Position numbers and translations under genes: made by a program. This document shows, piece by piece, positions 15,152-23,223 of a stretch of DNA of 38,937 bases; position 1 is the stretch's first letter; the number at the start of each line of letters is the position of its first letter. The stretch comes from Saprospiraceae bacterium (lineage in GTDB: Bacteria; Bacteroidota; Bacteroidia; Chitinophagales; Saprospiraceae), in the NCBI GenBank assembly GCA_013214355.1, contig JABSSL010000046.1:1-38937 (forward strand). Direction: 5' to 3'. Below the pieces are notes generated by a model that saw only the letters and a program-made list of their open reading frames with translations, was not told the origin of the DNA and did no database searches.

Positions 15152-17962
15152 ATGCGCTTACGATTATTCCTTTTCTTGCTATGCATTTCCTCGTATATCA
15201 CTGCCCAGACCACTTTCCCTTTAGATGGAAAACTTCCCTCTGACACAGATGTGATTAGCGGCACCCTACCGAATGGTATGAAGTATTTCATCAAGAAAAA
15301 TGCTAAGCCAGAAGATCGCGCTGAACTAAGGCTGGCTGTGAAAGCCGGAAGTCTACAAGAAGACGAAGATCAACAGGGTCTTGCTCATTTTGTAGAGCAT
15401 ATGGCCTTCAATGGCAGCAAAAACTTCAAGAAGAATGAGCTAGTCGATTATCTAGAATCCATCGGAACGCGTTTCGGAGCCGATTTGAATGCCTATACTA
15501 GTTTTGAGGAGACCGTATACATGATCCAAGCCAGAACCGATAGCTTAGACTTGTTGGAGAAGGGGCTATTGATTATGGAGGACTGGGCCTATGGGATCAG
15601 CTTTGAAGAAGAAGAAATCGACAAAGAGCGAGGCGTGATCGTGTCGGAATGGAGAACTGGACTTAGTGCAGATCAACGGATGCAGCAGCAATATTTCCCT
15701 ATAGCTTACAAGGATTCTCGCTACGCGGAAAGGCTTCCCATCGGCAAGATAGAGATTGTCGAAGAGGCGGATTATAGCACCATAAAACGCTTCTACGAAG
15801 ATTGGTATAGGCCGGACCTGATGGCTATCATCGCCGTTGGGGATTTCGATTTGACTTGGATGGAAAATCAGATCAAGACCCGTTTCAGCAAGGTACCACC
15901 AAAGGAGAACCCAAGGCCCAGGGAGAAGTATGAAATCCCTTCAGATCCATCAACCCGATTTGCGATTTGTTCGGATGAAGAAGCCACTTTTTCAAACATA
16001 CGAGTAATGTACCGGCATCCTCACATATCCGTGAAGAGCGTAGGGGATTACAAAGAGAGCTTGGCGCGCAACTTATATAATCGTATGCTTAACTCTCGCA
16101 TGATAGAAATCCAACAGCAAGCGGACCCGCCCTTTACCTTCGCTTATACCGGTTATGGTCAGGATATGAGTAATTTGGACAATTACTTCTTGTATGCATT
16201 CGTCAAAGAAGGTGGGATGGAAAAAGGTATCACGTCCGTTTTGCGTGCCACCCGTCAAGCCTACCTCCATGGATTTCACCCCTCAGAATTAGAAAGACAG
16301 AAACAAGAAATATTGCGCGCAGCCGAAAAAGCAGCCAATGAACAAGATAAAAGTCCTTCTGCGGGCCTAGCTAGTGGTTTTGTCTATCATTTCCTCAAAG
16401 GGAATGCGGTTCCTACCGCAAAACAACGCCTAGCCTTATTGCAGCAATTACTTCCGCTCATCTCAGTAGAGGATATTAATCCCTTACCAAAGGATTGGAT
16501 CCGGCCGCAGGAAAGAGTAGTCATCGTGACAGGTCCTGATACTGAAGATAATCCCCTACCTACCGAAGCAGAGCTAGAGAAATGGATTAATCAATTTGAT
16601 GAAATGGATGTCCCCCCGTATGAAGATAATTTGGTAGACGGGCCCATGATCAAAGCCGAACTTTCTCCAGTAAAAATCGTGGCTGAACACGAAGAGCCCG
16701 ATTTTGGGATCACTGAATGGCGACTGGAAAATGGAGTTCGGGTAGTGCTAAAACCAACTGATTTTAAGAATGATGAAATATTGATGACGGCTTGGAGTCC
16801 TGGCGGATACTCCAACTACAAAACAGAAGATCTGCCCAGCGCTACGAATGCCGTACCCATCCTAGTGCAGAGTGGCATTGGACCCTATGATTATGCGGCT
16901 CTAAACAAGCAACTGACCGGTAAAAATGCAGGCGTGGGTCCATTCATCAGCGAATTATATGAAGGTCTGAGTGGTAATAGCTCCAAACAGGACTTGGAAA
17001 TGCTCTTCCAACTTACCTACCTCTATGCTACCGCTCCTCGAAAAGACCCGGAGGCTTTTGCTAGCTATATCAATCGACAGAAGTCGATCTTCGAAAACAT
17101 CATGACCAACCCCTACAATTACTTTGGCCTGCAGAAGCAAAAGATTAAATACAATGATCACCCTCGGCGACAAATTACCAACCTAGAGACTTTGGAGAAG
17201 ATTAATCTAGATAAAATACTGGAAGTGTATCAAGATCGGTTTGCGGATGCCAGTGATTTTAGTTTCTTCTTTGTAGGCTCTTTTACCTTGGATGAGATGA
17301 AGCCGCTGGTGCAAAAGTACTTGGGTAATCTCCCCAGTACCGGGCGCCTGGAAAGCTGGAAGAACGTAGGGGTTCAATTGCGAAAAGGTCAACTCGACAC
17401 TACCTTGGTAAAAGGGAAAGCACCAAAGGCCTTAGTAGAATTGCTGTATCACAATGATTTTCAATTTAATGCAGACAATCGATACACCTTGGGGTCCCTG
17501 GCTAGTCTGTTGCGCATTAAGCTGCGGGAAGCGATGAGAGAGGATGAAGGAGGTGTATATGGGGTAAGTGTTCGGGCTTTTAGTAGTCAATACCCCAAAG
17601 CTGGCTATAACATTAGAATTAGTTTCAATGCAGATCCTGAGCAGGTGCAAAAGCTGATTGAAATTACAAAACTGGAAATTGATAAGATCAAAGACGAAGG
17701 AGCGGCAGAGAAGGATATCACAAAGATTATAGAAACACAGAAGCAAGGGCGGATCAAAAATCTAAAGGAAAACAGATACTGGCTGGGCCAAATCAGCTAT
17801 CGTTACCAAAATAACGTACCGCTTGAGGGGCTTAAGCTGGAGGTCTTGGAAGAATACACAGAGAAATTAGATAGTGACTTGCTGAAGAATGCGGCAAGGA
17901 AATATTTGGATACAGAGAATTTCATGCAATTCTTGCTACTACCTGAGACTGACAAGCCTTAA
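15152..17962 (+). CDS. M16-family zinc metallopeptidase (pitrilysin-like)
   Basis: 936 aa, the usual size for Bacteroidota M16 proteins with two tandem peptidase halves. A signal peptide (MRLRLFLFLLCISSYITAQ) sends it to the periplasm or outer membrane. The inverted zinc motif HFVEH is at 79-83 (His79, Glu82 catalytic, His83). The third zinc ligand is probably Glu159 in DKERGVIVSEW. The second half (about 530-936) contains the inactive M16_C-type domains, including the R-x-x-x-REDEGGVYGVSV segment typical of the partner domain. These enzymes form a clamshell and degrade peptides. The gene converges with the photolyase, with an 18-bp gap and only a weak 7-bp inverted repeat (17956-17962 with 17992-17998) spanning the junction. 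The substrate is unknown. Confidence 0.93.
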   Translation: MRLRLFLFLLCISSYITAQTTFPLDGKLPSDTDVISGTLPNGMKYFIKKNAKPEDRAELRLAVKAGSLQEDEDQQGLAHFVEHMAFNGSKNFKKNELVDYLESIGTRFGADLNAYTSFEETVYMIQARTDSLDLLEKGLLIMEDWAYGISFEEEEIDKERGVIVSEWRTGLSADQRMQQQYFPIAYKDSRYAERLPIGKIEIVEEADYSTIKRFYEDWYRPDLMAIIAVGDFDLTWMENQIKTRFSKVPPKENPRPREKYEIPSDPSTRFAICSDEEATFSNIRVMYRHPHISVKSVGDYKESLARNLYNRMLNSRMIEIQQQADPPFTFAYTGYGQDMSNLDNYFLYAFVKEGGMEKGITSVLRATRQAYLHGFHPSELERQKQEILRAAEKAANEQDKSPSAGLASGFVYHFLKGNAVPTAKQRLALLQQLLPLISVEDINPLPKDWIRPQERVVIVTGPDTEDNPLPTEAELEKWINQFDEMDVPPYEDNLVDGPMIKAELSPVKIVAEHEEPDFGITEWRLENGVRVVLKPTDFKNDEILMTAWSPGGYSNYKTEDLPSATNAVPILVQSGIGPYDYAALNKQLTGKNAGVGPFISELYEGLSGNSSKQDLEMLFQLTYLYATAPRKDPEAFASYINRQKSIFENIMTNPYNYFGLQKQKIKYNDHPRRQITNLETLEKINLDKILEVYQDRFADASDFSFFFVGSFTLDEMKPLVQKYLGNLPSTGRLESWKNVGVQLRKGQLDTTLVKGKAPKALVELLYHNDFQFNADNRYTLGSLASLLRIKLREAMREDEGGVYGVSVRAFSSQYPKAGYNIRISFNADPEQVQKLIEITKLEIDKIKDEGAAEKDITKIIETQKQGRIKNLKENRYWLGQISYRYQNNVPLEGLKLEVLEEYTEKLDSDLLKNAARKYLDTENFMQFLLLPETDKP

Positions 17963-17980
17963 CAGCCGCTGGATACCTGT

Positions 17981-19333
17981 CTATTCTCCGCTTAAGGCCG
18001 CCTTGTAGACCTCCAGGCAACGTTCCCGGGCCATTTTGTGGTCGACTATGGGCGTGGTATAGGCAGGGGTTCCATATTCTGGCACCCATTTCTTGATATA
18101 AGTTCGCTGCTTATCAAACTTCTCCATCTGGGAGGTAGGGTTGAATACCCGAAAGTAGGGAGCAGCATCGGTTCCGCTACCGGAGGCCCATTGCCAGCCT
18201 CCATTGTTACTGGCCAAGTCGAAATCGAGGAGTTTTGCCGCAAAATAAGCCTCTCCCCATCGCCAATCTATCAATAAATGCTTGGTTAAAAAGCTAGCAG
18301 TGATCATGCGCACCCGGTTGTGCATGTACCCCGTCGCGTTCAATTCCCTCATCCCTGCATCCACAATCGGATAACCAGTTTGGCCTGCACACCATTTTTT
18401 AAATTCCTCTTCATTATTTCGCCAGGGAATCCGATCATATTTTGCCCGAAAAGATTGTTTCTCCACATGCGGAAAATTGGAGAGAATCATGGCATAAAAA
18501 TCTCGCCAAATCAATTCGTTCAAAAAGACTTCGCTGAGACCAATCGTATTTCTAGCTTTTTGCCTAATACTGATGGTGCCAAATCGGAAGTGTAGCCCCA
18601 ATTTAGAAGTTCCTTCTATACCAGGAAAGTTTCGTTTGTCCCCATACTCTCTAATCCGTTTTCGGTTAACCTCGAGAGGCGGGAAAGCGATGTCTGTTGG
18701 GGTAAAATTCATCTGTTCTAGGGTGGGGATTTTATCGGCTAAGTTCACTTTGTGAAAACGATCGAAATATTTATCATTCGGATAGGATTGCAGATAGTAC
18801 GAATCTACCGCTGTCTGATACTCATCCAGGCCTAGGGCCGTTTTTGTGCTCAGTTTCGCCTTCCACCTCCGACTGTACGGAGTAAAAACCGTGTAAGGGC
18901 CACCATCGCCCTTCGTGACTTCCTTTTTTTCAAAAATGACGTGATCCTTGAAGGTCTTAAAAGATACGCCAGCTTCTTGCAGCAGGGCGGCTATACTTTG
19001 ATCGCGATCGATAGCATAGGACTCATAGTCATGGTTTGTGTAGACGGTGTCGATATCAAAACGCTCTAACAATTGCTTCCATATTTCTCTGGGCTTTCCA
19101 TAATGAACCAGCAAATCTCCCCCTAGTGCCCGCAACTCTTCTTGCAGCTTTGATATAACGTCATGGATAAAACCTACCCTGGCATCTGCCCGATCTTCCA
19201 GTTTATCCAGTATGTTTCGATCAAAAATAAAAAGTGGCAATACTTCACCCTTTTCCTTCAAAGCATGATAGAGTCCAGCATTATCATGAAGTCTTAAGTC
19301 CCTCCGAAACCAAAATATAGAAATGGATGCCAT
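17981..19333 (-). CDS. phr: deoxyribodipyrimidine photolyase (class I CPD type)
   Basis: 450 aa, cryptochrome/photolyase family. It uses blue light through FAD to split cyclobutane pyrimidine dimers in DNA. The N-terminal alpha/beta antenna domain starts ISIFWFRRDLRLHDN. The C-terminal FAD domain carries ELIWRDFYAMIL, ATGYMHNRVRMITASFL and SNNGGWQWASGSGTDAAPYF. The last of these is the hallmark of active class I CPD photolyases, with the conserved Asn and Trp at the flavin and lesion site. The start at 19333 matches the normal N-terminus of the family. A second, DASH-type paralogue lies 5.5 kb away on the same strand. I see no clear promoter box; the upstream 199 bp also serve a divergent TPR lipoprotein. 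Confidence 0.93.
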   Translation of the reverse strand: MASISIFWFRRDLRLHDNAGLYHALKEKGEVLPLFIFDRNILDKLEDRADARVGFIHDVISKLQEELRALGGDLLVHYGKPREIWKQLLERFDIDTVYTNHDYESYAIDRDQSIAALLQEAGVSFKTFKDHVIFEKKEVTKGDGGPYTVFTPYSRRWKAKLSTKTALGLDEYQTAVDSYYLQSYPNDKYFDRFHKVNLADKIPTLEQMNFTPTDIAFPPLEVNRKRIREYGDKRNFPGIEGTSKLGLHFRFGTISIRQKARNTIGLSEVFLNELIWRDFYAMILSNFPHVEKQSFRAKYDRIPWRNNEEEFKKWCAGQTGYPIVDAGMRELNATGYMHNRVRMITASFLTKHLLIDWRWGEAYFAAKLLDFDLASNNGGWQWASGSGTDAAPYFRVFNPTSQMEKFDKQRTYIKKWVPEYGTPAYTTPIVDHKMARERCLEVYKAALSGE

Positions 19334-19477
19334 AAAATCTTTTTCTCTTCGTTATTCTTATGGGTAAGTAAAGGGGAAAACTGGGCTTATCAGGAAGGTT
19401 TTTATCTTCCTCCCTTCCCTAACCCAATTTTAAGGTCATTGTTTAAAATTTACCTTCTAAAGAAAGCGTAAAGCTGT

Positions 19478-19485
19478 TAACTTTG
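19478..19485 (+). promoter_or_regulatory. candidate -7 box for the TPR lipoprotein
   Basis: TAACTTTG at 19478-19485 matches TAnnTTTG. The expected -33 position (around 19455) reads TTCT, a poor match. The leader would be about 45 bases. Confidence 0.4.
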
Positions 19486-19532
19486 GCCCCAATCTAGGCG
19501 AGTAAGCCAATTGAACTAATAAACTGAAGACG

Positions 19533-20435
19533 ATGAAATCAAACGCTTTTTTGCTGCTACTGATCGGACTGCTAAGCCTGCAAGCTTGTGGAGGTGATCA
19601 ATCGGACGGCATTGAACAATTAGAAGCCAAAGTGGAAGAGAATCCAACACCTCAGGATGCGGATGCCTTGATCGCTTTATACCGAGAATACATTGATACC
19701 CATCCCGAGGAGGCCGAGCAAAACGCTCGTTACTTGTATCGCGCAGCAGGCCTGATGTATCGCCTAAATCGGCACAATGATGCTTCCATGCTTTTGAAAG
19801 AAGCGGTAAAGGACTACTATGGTGCGAGTCAGACCGCCAACAACGCCTTTTTCTTGGCTACCATTCAGGAGGAAAAGTTGAATAATCCTGTCTTAGCCAC
19901 CAGTGTATATCAAGCTATAGACAAGGCTTTCCCAAACTTTGAGGAAGCTGCTGAGGTTAAAGCTAAATTATCAGCTGACCTTCCACCCATTCAAACTCGG
20001 ATTGATACGCTGGCAAAAGGGATATTCGACCTGACTACAGGTAGAGTCAATCGTCGGACTGCCAATAACTTTATTGAGAGTTGTGATTTATATAGCCTTA
20101 TCGTGCCAGAAGATCCAATTAGTCCAGAACTATTGCACAAAGCGGGGGAAGCAGCTAGGGCCACTCGCGCCTTCAATTCTGCGCTTGATATCTACGATAG
20201 ACTATATCAAAGATACCCCACTTTCGAGAAGGCTCCACAAGCGCTATTCCTAATGGCCTTCACCTTGGATAATGATCTGCAAAGACATGAGGAAGCCAAG
20301 GCCCTATATGAAAGTTTTCTTGAGAAGTACCCAGAAGACGACTTCGCTGACGATACACAGTTTCTACTACAGAACCTGGGCAAGACGGATGAAGAGATCA
20401 TCCAATCTTTTGAGAACAAAGAAGAAACTCAATAG
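19533..20435 (+). CDS. tetratricopeptide-repeat lipoprotein
   Basis: 300 aa. The signal MKSNAFLLLLIGLLSLQAC has a good lipobox (L-Q-A-C, Cys19). The mature protein is helical throughout with TPR-like pairs, such as ARYLYRAAGLMYRLNRHNDA (about 65-84) and ALDIYDRLYQRYPTFEKAPQ (about 217-236). The second half resembles the outer-membrane assembly/YbgF-CpoB style of TPR, with repeated 'YP...A..AL' phasing. Such proteins act as scaffolds at the periplasmic face of a membrane; the partner is unknown. It converges with the OmpA/TSP3 gene and shares the terminator at 20449-20483. Confidence 0.82.
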   Translation: MKSNAFLLLLIGLLSLQACGGDQSDGIEQLEAKVEENPTPQDADALIALYREYIDTHPEEAEQNARYLYRAAGLMYRLNRHNDASMLLKEAVKDYYGASQTANNAFFLATIQEEKLNNPVLATSVYQAIDKAFPNFEEAAEVKAKLSADLPPIQTRIDTLAKGIFDLTTGRVNRRTANNFIESCDLYSLIVPEDPISPELLHKAGEAARATRAFNSALDIYDRLYQRYPTFEKAPQALFLMAFTLDNDLQRHEEAKALYESFLEKYPEDDFADDTQFLLQNLGKTDEEIIQSFENKEETQ

Positions 20436-20448
20436 ATTAAAAAAAGAA

Positions 20449-20483
20449 CAGGCCCAAATACCTTAGCATCGTATTTGGGCCTG
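20449..20483. terminator. bidirectional terminator
   Basis: A perfect 13-bp stem (20449-20461 with 20471-20483) with a 9-base loop lies between two convergent genes. An A-rich flank on the left and T-rich sequence shortly to the right suit termination on both strands. Confidence 0.85.
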
Positions 20484-20517
20484 CTTGAGTTTATTTTTGT
20501 ATTGGAGAGAACTCAAG

Positions 20518-21942
20518 TTATTCCAGGAAAAGATTGAATTCTACCCTTCTATTCTGATCCCTACCTGCTTTATATTTATTGTTGGCAATGGGCTGAGTTT
20601 CTCCATAACCGGTGAAACTTAATCTAGAGGCATCGATTCCCTTACCTACCAAATAGTCATAACAGGCCTTAGCTCGCTGTTCGGAAAGACGTTGATTCGT
20701 CCTAGAGCTACCGATGCTATCAGTATGGCCATTGATGGCACATTTATAGTCTGAGTAGCGGGTCAAAATATCTACGATTTGATCAAGTATTGTGGTGGAA
20801 TTAGCCTTCAATTCGGCTCTTCCTGTCTGAAACTGAACAGCTTGGACCGCTAGATCTAGCGTTTCCTTGTCTTCTTTGGCAATTTCTGGACATCCACTAT
20901 TGCTCGCTGGCCCAGCAGAATTAGGGCATTTATCATCTGCATCTAGTACTCCATCCGCATCCGCATCCGGGCAACCGTTGGTAGATCTCGGTCCGGCAAG
21001 ATCCGGGCAATTGTCCTGTGCATTGGCAATGCCATCTCCGTCATTATCTGGGCAGCCATTGGTTGCTGCCGTCCCAGGTTCATTGGGACAAGCATCCTCT
21101 CCATCCACTATCCCGTCTCCATCTACATCGGTATAAGGGCAACCATCATTATCCGATGGACCTGCCTCATTTGGACATTTATCATCCGAATCCTTAATGC
21201 CATCAGCATCGGTATCCGGACAGCCCGCAAACTGAGCCAAGCCGGCCACCTCAGGGCATTGATCATCTCCATCCGTCACACCATCTCCGTCTTGATCGGG
21301 ACAACCATTCAATCCAGGAATACCTGCGACCGTCGGACAAAGATCCTGGTCATCGGGAACGCCATCATTGTCACTGTCTACAATCGGCGGCGGAGCAGGT
21401 TCTCCATCACCAATAATGAAATGTACTCCCACTCCTAGCTGTAGGTGATCTCTATCATCTTGAAAACTTACCCGATACTCCCCTCTTGTAGAAAGATAGA
21501 GATGCTTTGCCAGTCTGAAGTTAATTCCAGCTCCTAGTGGCGCCTCAAGTCCCACCTCGTCAAAGTTCTCCACATTAAGTCCAATTCCAGCAAGTAGATA
21601 GGGATAAAGGAAAAAAGGCTCTCGAAAAAATTTCAATTGCAAGGTAGCATCAAGGCCTAAAGTTCCAGCCTTATTGGTTTGCCCCACTTGTTCTGGTGGC
21701 AAAATTATCTGATTGAGTCTGAATGGAACACCAAGATTAAGATAGCTGTTGAGGTGGCGCACATATTCCAATTCAATTCCTCCTCCAAATTCATCTCCTA
21801 TGAACTCCTGATCTATAGCCCACTGATAATTGGGAAATAAGGCACGTACGCCTAGTCCATCTGGGGCTTCTTTGTACTGTGCAAAGGAGGCCGTAGCCAA
21901 GAAGCAAATACAGAACCCGAGGATAAGTAATTTTTTCTGCAT
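20518..21942 (-). CDS. OmpA-family outer-membrane protein with thrombospondin type 3 repeats
   Basis: 474 aa from the ATG at 21942, chosen because it gives a clean signal peptide (MQKKLLILGFCICFLATASFAQ). The frame extends ten codons further upstream to 21972, which would bury the signal. An N-terminal beta-barrel-like region (about 23-180) is followed by a Pro-rich hinge. Six TSP3 repeats (188-352) each carry D-x-D-x-DG-x-x-D and one or two Cys (CP). They bind calcium and form a stiff stalk. The C-terminal OmpA domain (about 368-474) contains INGHTDSIGSSRTNQRLSEQ and GRDQNRRVEF and binds peptidoglycan. It therefore links the outer membrane to the cell wall, as in other Bacteroidota OmpA/TSP3 proteins. 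Confidence 0.93.
   Translation of the reverse strand: MQKKLLILGFCICFLATASFAQYKEAPDGLGVRALFPNYQWAIDQEFIGDEFGGGIELEYVRHLNSYLNLGVPFRLNQIILPPEQVGQTNKAGTLGLDATLQLKFFREPFFLYPYLLAGIGLNVENFDEVGLEAPLGAGINFRLAKHLYLSTRGEYRVSFQDDRDHLQLGVGVHFIIGDGEPAPPPIVDSDNDGVPDDQDLCPTVAGIPGLNGCPDQDGDGVTDGDDQCPEVAGLAQFAGCPDTDADGIKDSDDKCPNEAGPSDNDGCPYTDVDGDGIVDGEDACPNEPGTAATNGCPDNDGDGIANAQDNCPDLAGPRSTNGCPDADADGVLDADDKCPNSAGPASNSGCPEIAKEDKETLDLAVQAVQFQTGRAELKANSTTILDQIVDILTRYSDYKCAINGHTDSIGSSRTNQRLSEQRAKACYDYLVGKGIDASRLSFTGYGETQPIANNKYKAGRDQNRRVEFNLFLE
20887..21381 (-). repeat. six thrombospondin type 3 repeats within the OmpA gene
   Basis: Six in-frame units, 81 bp (27 aa) each except the third, which is 29 aa through an extra Tyr-Thr after its CP. 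Each unit has the form D-x-D-x-DG-(6)-D-x-CP-(11)-GCP. The DNA copies are similar but not identical. Confidence 0.9.
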
Positions 21943-22104
21943 AGTATTGGGGTTTAGCATGAGTGAATTCAAGGTCTAAGGTTTTCTCTCTAAGGTGAAA
22001 GAAAAAGCCATATTGCTTAGACGTCTTAAAACTTCTTCGAGATAAGAAGATAGTGGGAAAATGTCAAAAACTGGTGAGCAAGTGTCTATTTAGGGTGACT
22101 AATC

Positions 22105-23046
22105 TTAACTTTCGAGAAGGCCACGCCCCTCTTTGTTAATCTTGCCGTCTTTGTTCAATTTCTTCATCAGACGGTCCAAGATGCCATTTATAAAGTCTTT
22201 GCTCTTCTCTGTACTGTACAGTTTTGCAATTTCTACAAACTCATTCAAGGTAACCTTGGTTGGTATGGTTGGGAAATTCATCAATTCGCAGAGTGCCATT
22301 TTAAGCAGAATCATGTCGATGGCAGCTACGCGATCCGCATCCCAATTTTTTAGCGTGGGTTCAATCAATTCCAGCAGATCAGCATCTTCGTGATACACCT
22401 TGTGCAGGAGTAGTTCACCAAATTCCTTAACAGCTTCGTCGGATGGTTGATAGTTCTGATAAAACTCCTCACTGGTTACCGGCAATGCCTTCAAGGTTTT
22501 CTTGATCGCTCCCACTACCAAAGACTTGTCGTCAATCCAAAGTGGGTAATTATCATCTAGTACTTCGGTAAAGCTTTCATTATTGAGGCAATGTTTGAAA
22601 AGCGCCAATAGGATGTCCTTGTGATCACCATGCTGGCTATCACTTTGCTTCAGGTAAGCCTTGTATTGATCGGTTTTAGCAAAATCCATGTAGAATTGAC
22701 GAATTTGATCCTCATCAATTCTTGAGGGCAACTTGTGTCCGCGAATTAAACTATTGAAAGCGTCATTGTGCAGTAAAGAAGCAATCAGTGGATTTTCAGC
22801 TAGCTTAGCAGTGAAGCGCTTATCATCATCGGTAGGTCGAAGTTTAGCTCTACGCTTTTCCAAATCTTGCTTAGCGTATTCAGCTACTCGGATTAGAAGG
22901 AGCAGATTGAACAGATACAATTCAAAAGATAGAAATACTATCTTCCGGTATTGCTTAAGAGCACCGTCGTAGGTCAAATCTTGGTCCCTGCTTAGGGTGT
23001 ATAGCATCTGCATTACTTTAATGCGGACGTTTCTTCTACTTAGCAT
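22105..23046 (-). CDS. nusB: transcription antitermination factor NusB
   Basis: 313 aa, about twice the length of proteobacterial NusB but the normal size for Bacteroidota, which carry a long N-terminal helical extension. NusB with NusE (S10) binds boxA RNA and supports antitermination of rRNA transcription. The start MLSRRNVRIKVMQMLYTL is the usual N-terminus. The C-terminal core (about 180-305) has LLHKVYHEDADLLELIEPTLKNW, VAAIDMILLKMALCELMNFP and the final VEIAKLYSTEKSKDFINGIL, the NusB signature helix. A -7 box TAGTTTTG lies at 23149-23142 with a leader of about 90 bases. The gene is co-directional with the OmpA/TSP3 gene but 162 bp from it. Confidence 0.93.
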   Translation of the reverse strand: MLSRRNVRIKVMQMLYTLSRDQDLTYDGALKQYRKIVFLSFELYLFNLLLLIRVAEYAKQDLEKRRAKLRPTDDDKRFTAKLAENPLIASLLHNDAFNSLIRGHKLPSRIDEDQIRQFYMDFAKTDQYKAYLKQSDSQHGDHKDILLALFKHCLNNESFTEVLDDNYPLWIDDKSLVVGAIKKTLKALPVTSEEFYQNYQPSDEAVKEFGELLLHKVYHEDADLLELIEPTLKNWDADRVAAIDMILLKMALCELMNFPTIPTKVTLNEFVEIAKLYSTEKSKDFINGILDRLMKKLNKDGKINKEGRGLLES

Positions 23047-23141
23047 ATCTTCAATTCAACTCCTTTGGGGAATAGGTATCCCGTACGTGTTAGTGTGATA
23101 AGAGTACGTTTTGATTATACCTATTGAGTCTATTTTTGTTC

Positions 23142-23168
23142 CAAAACTATTACAGTATTTGTATACTG
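23142..23168 (-). promoter_or_regulatory. nusB -7 box with adjoining inverted repeat
   Basis: TAGTTTTG (23149-23142, minus strand) is a full -7 match. No TTTG sits at the -33 spacing. In its place is an inverted repeat CAGTAT-TTGT-ATACTG (23153-23168), which could be an operator or chance. Confidence 0.4.
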
Positions 23169-23187
23169 CCTTTGGCGCTACAAATAA

Positions 23188-23211
23188 AGGGCAATTTTTT
23201 CAAACTGCCCT
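23188..23211 (-). terminator. terminator of the BT_3928-type gene
   Basis: A 6-bp GC-rich stem (23188-23193 with 23206-23211) with an A/T loop is followed on the minus strand by TTTATTTGT. It lies 13 bases past the stop. Confidence 0.6.
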
Positions 23212-23223
23212 CATTTTAACTCT

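Noticed and set aside
19393-19410. GGAAG/CTTCC hairpin between the photolyase and the TPR lipoprotein
   Set aside because: Five or six base pairs between divergent genes, where no terminator is expected.
20887-21381. CRISPR-like periodic DNA
   Set aside because: The period comes from in-frame TSP3 protein repeats; there are no identical repeats with unique spacers.
21943-21972. Longer start for the OmpA/TSP3 protein at 21972
   Set aside because: It would place ten residues before a textbook signal peptide; the ATG at 21942 is preferred.
22032-22049. CTTCTT/AAGAAG hairpin upstream of the OmpA/TSP3 gene
   Set aside because: Only six weak pairs and no T-run, so it is not a convincing terminator.
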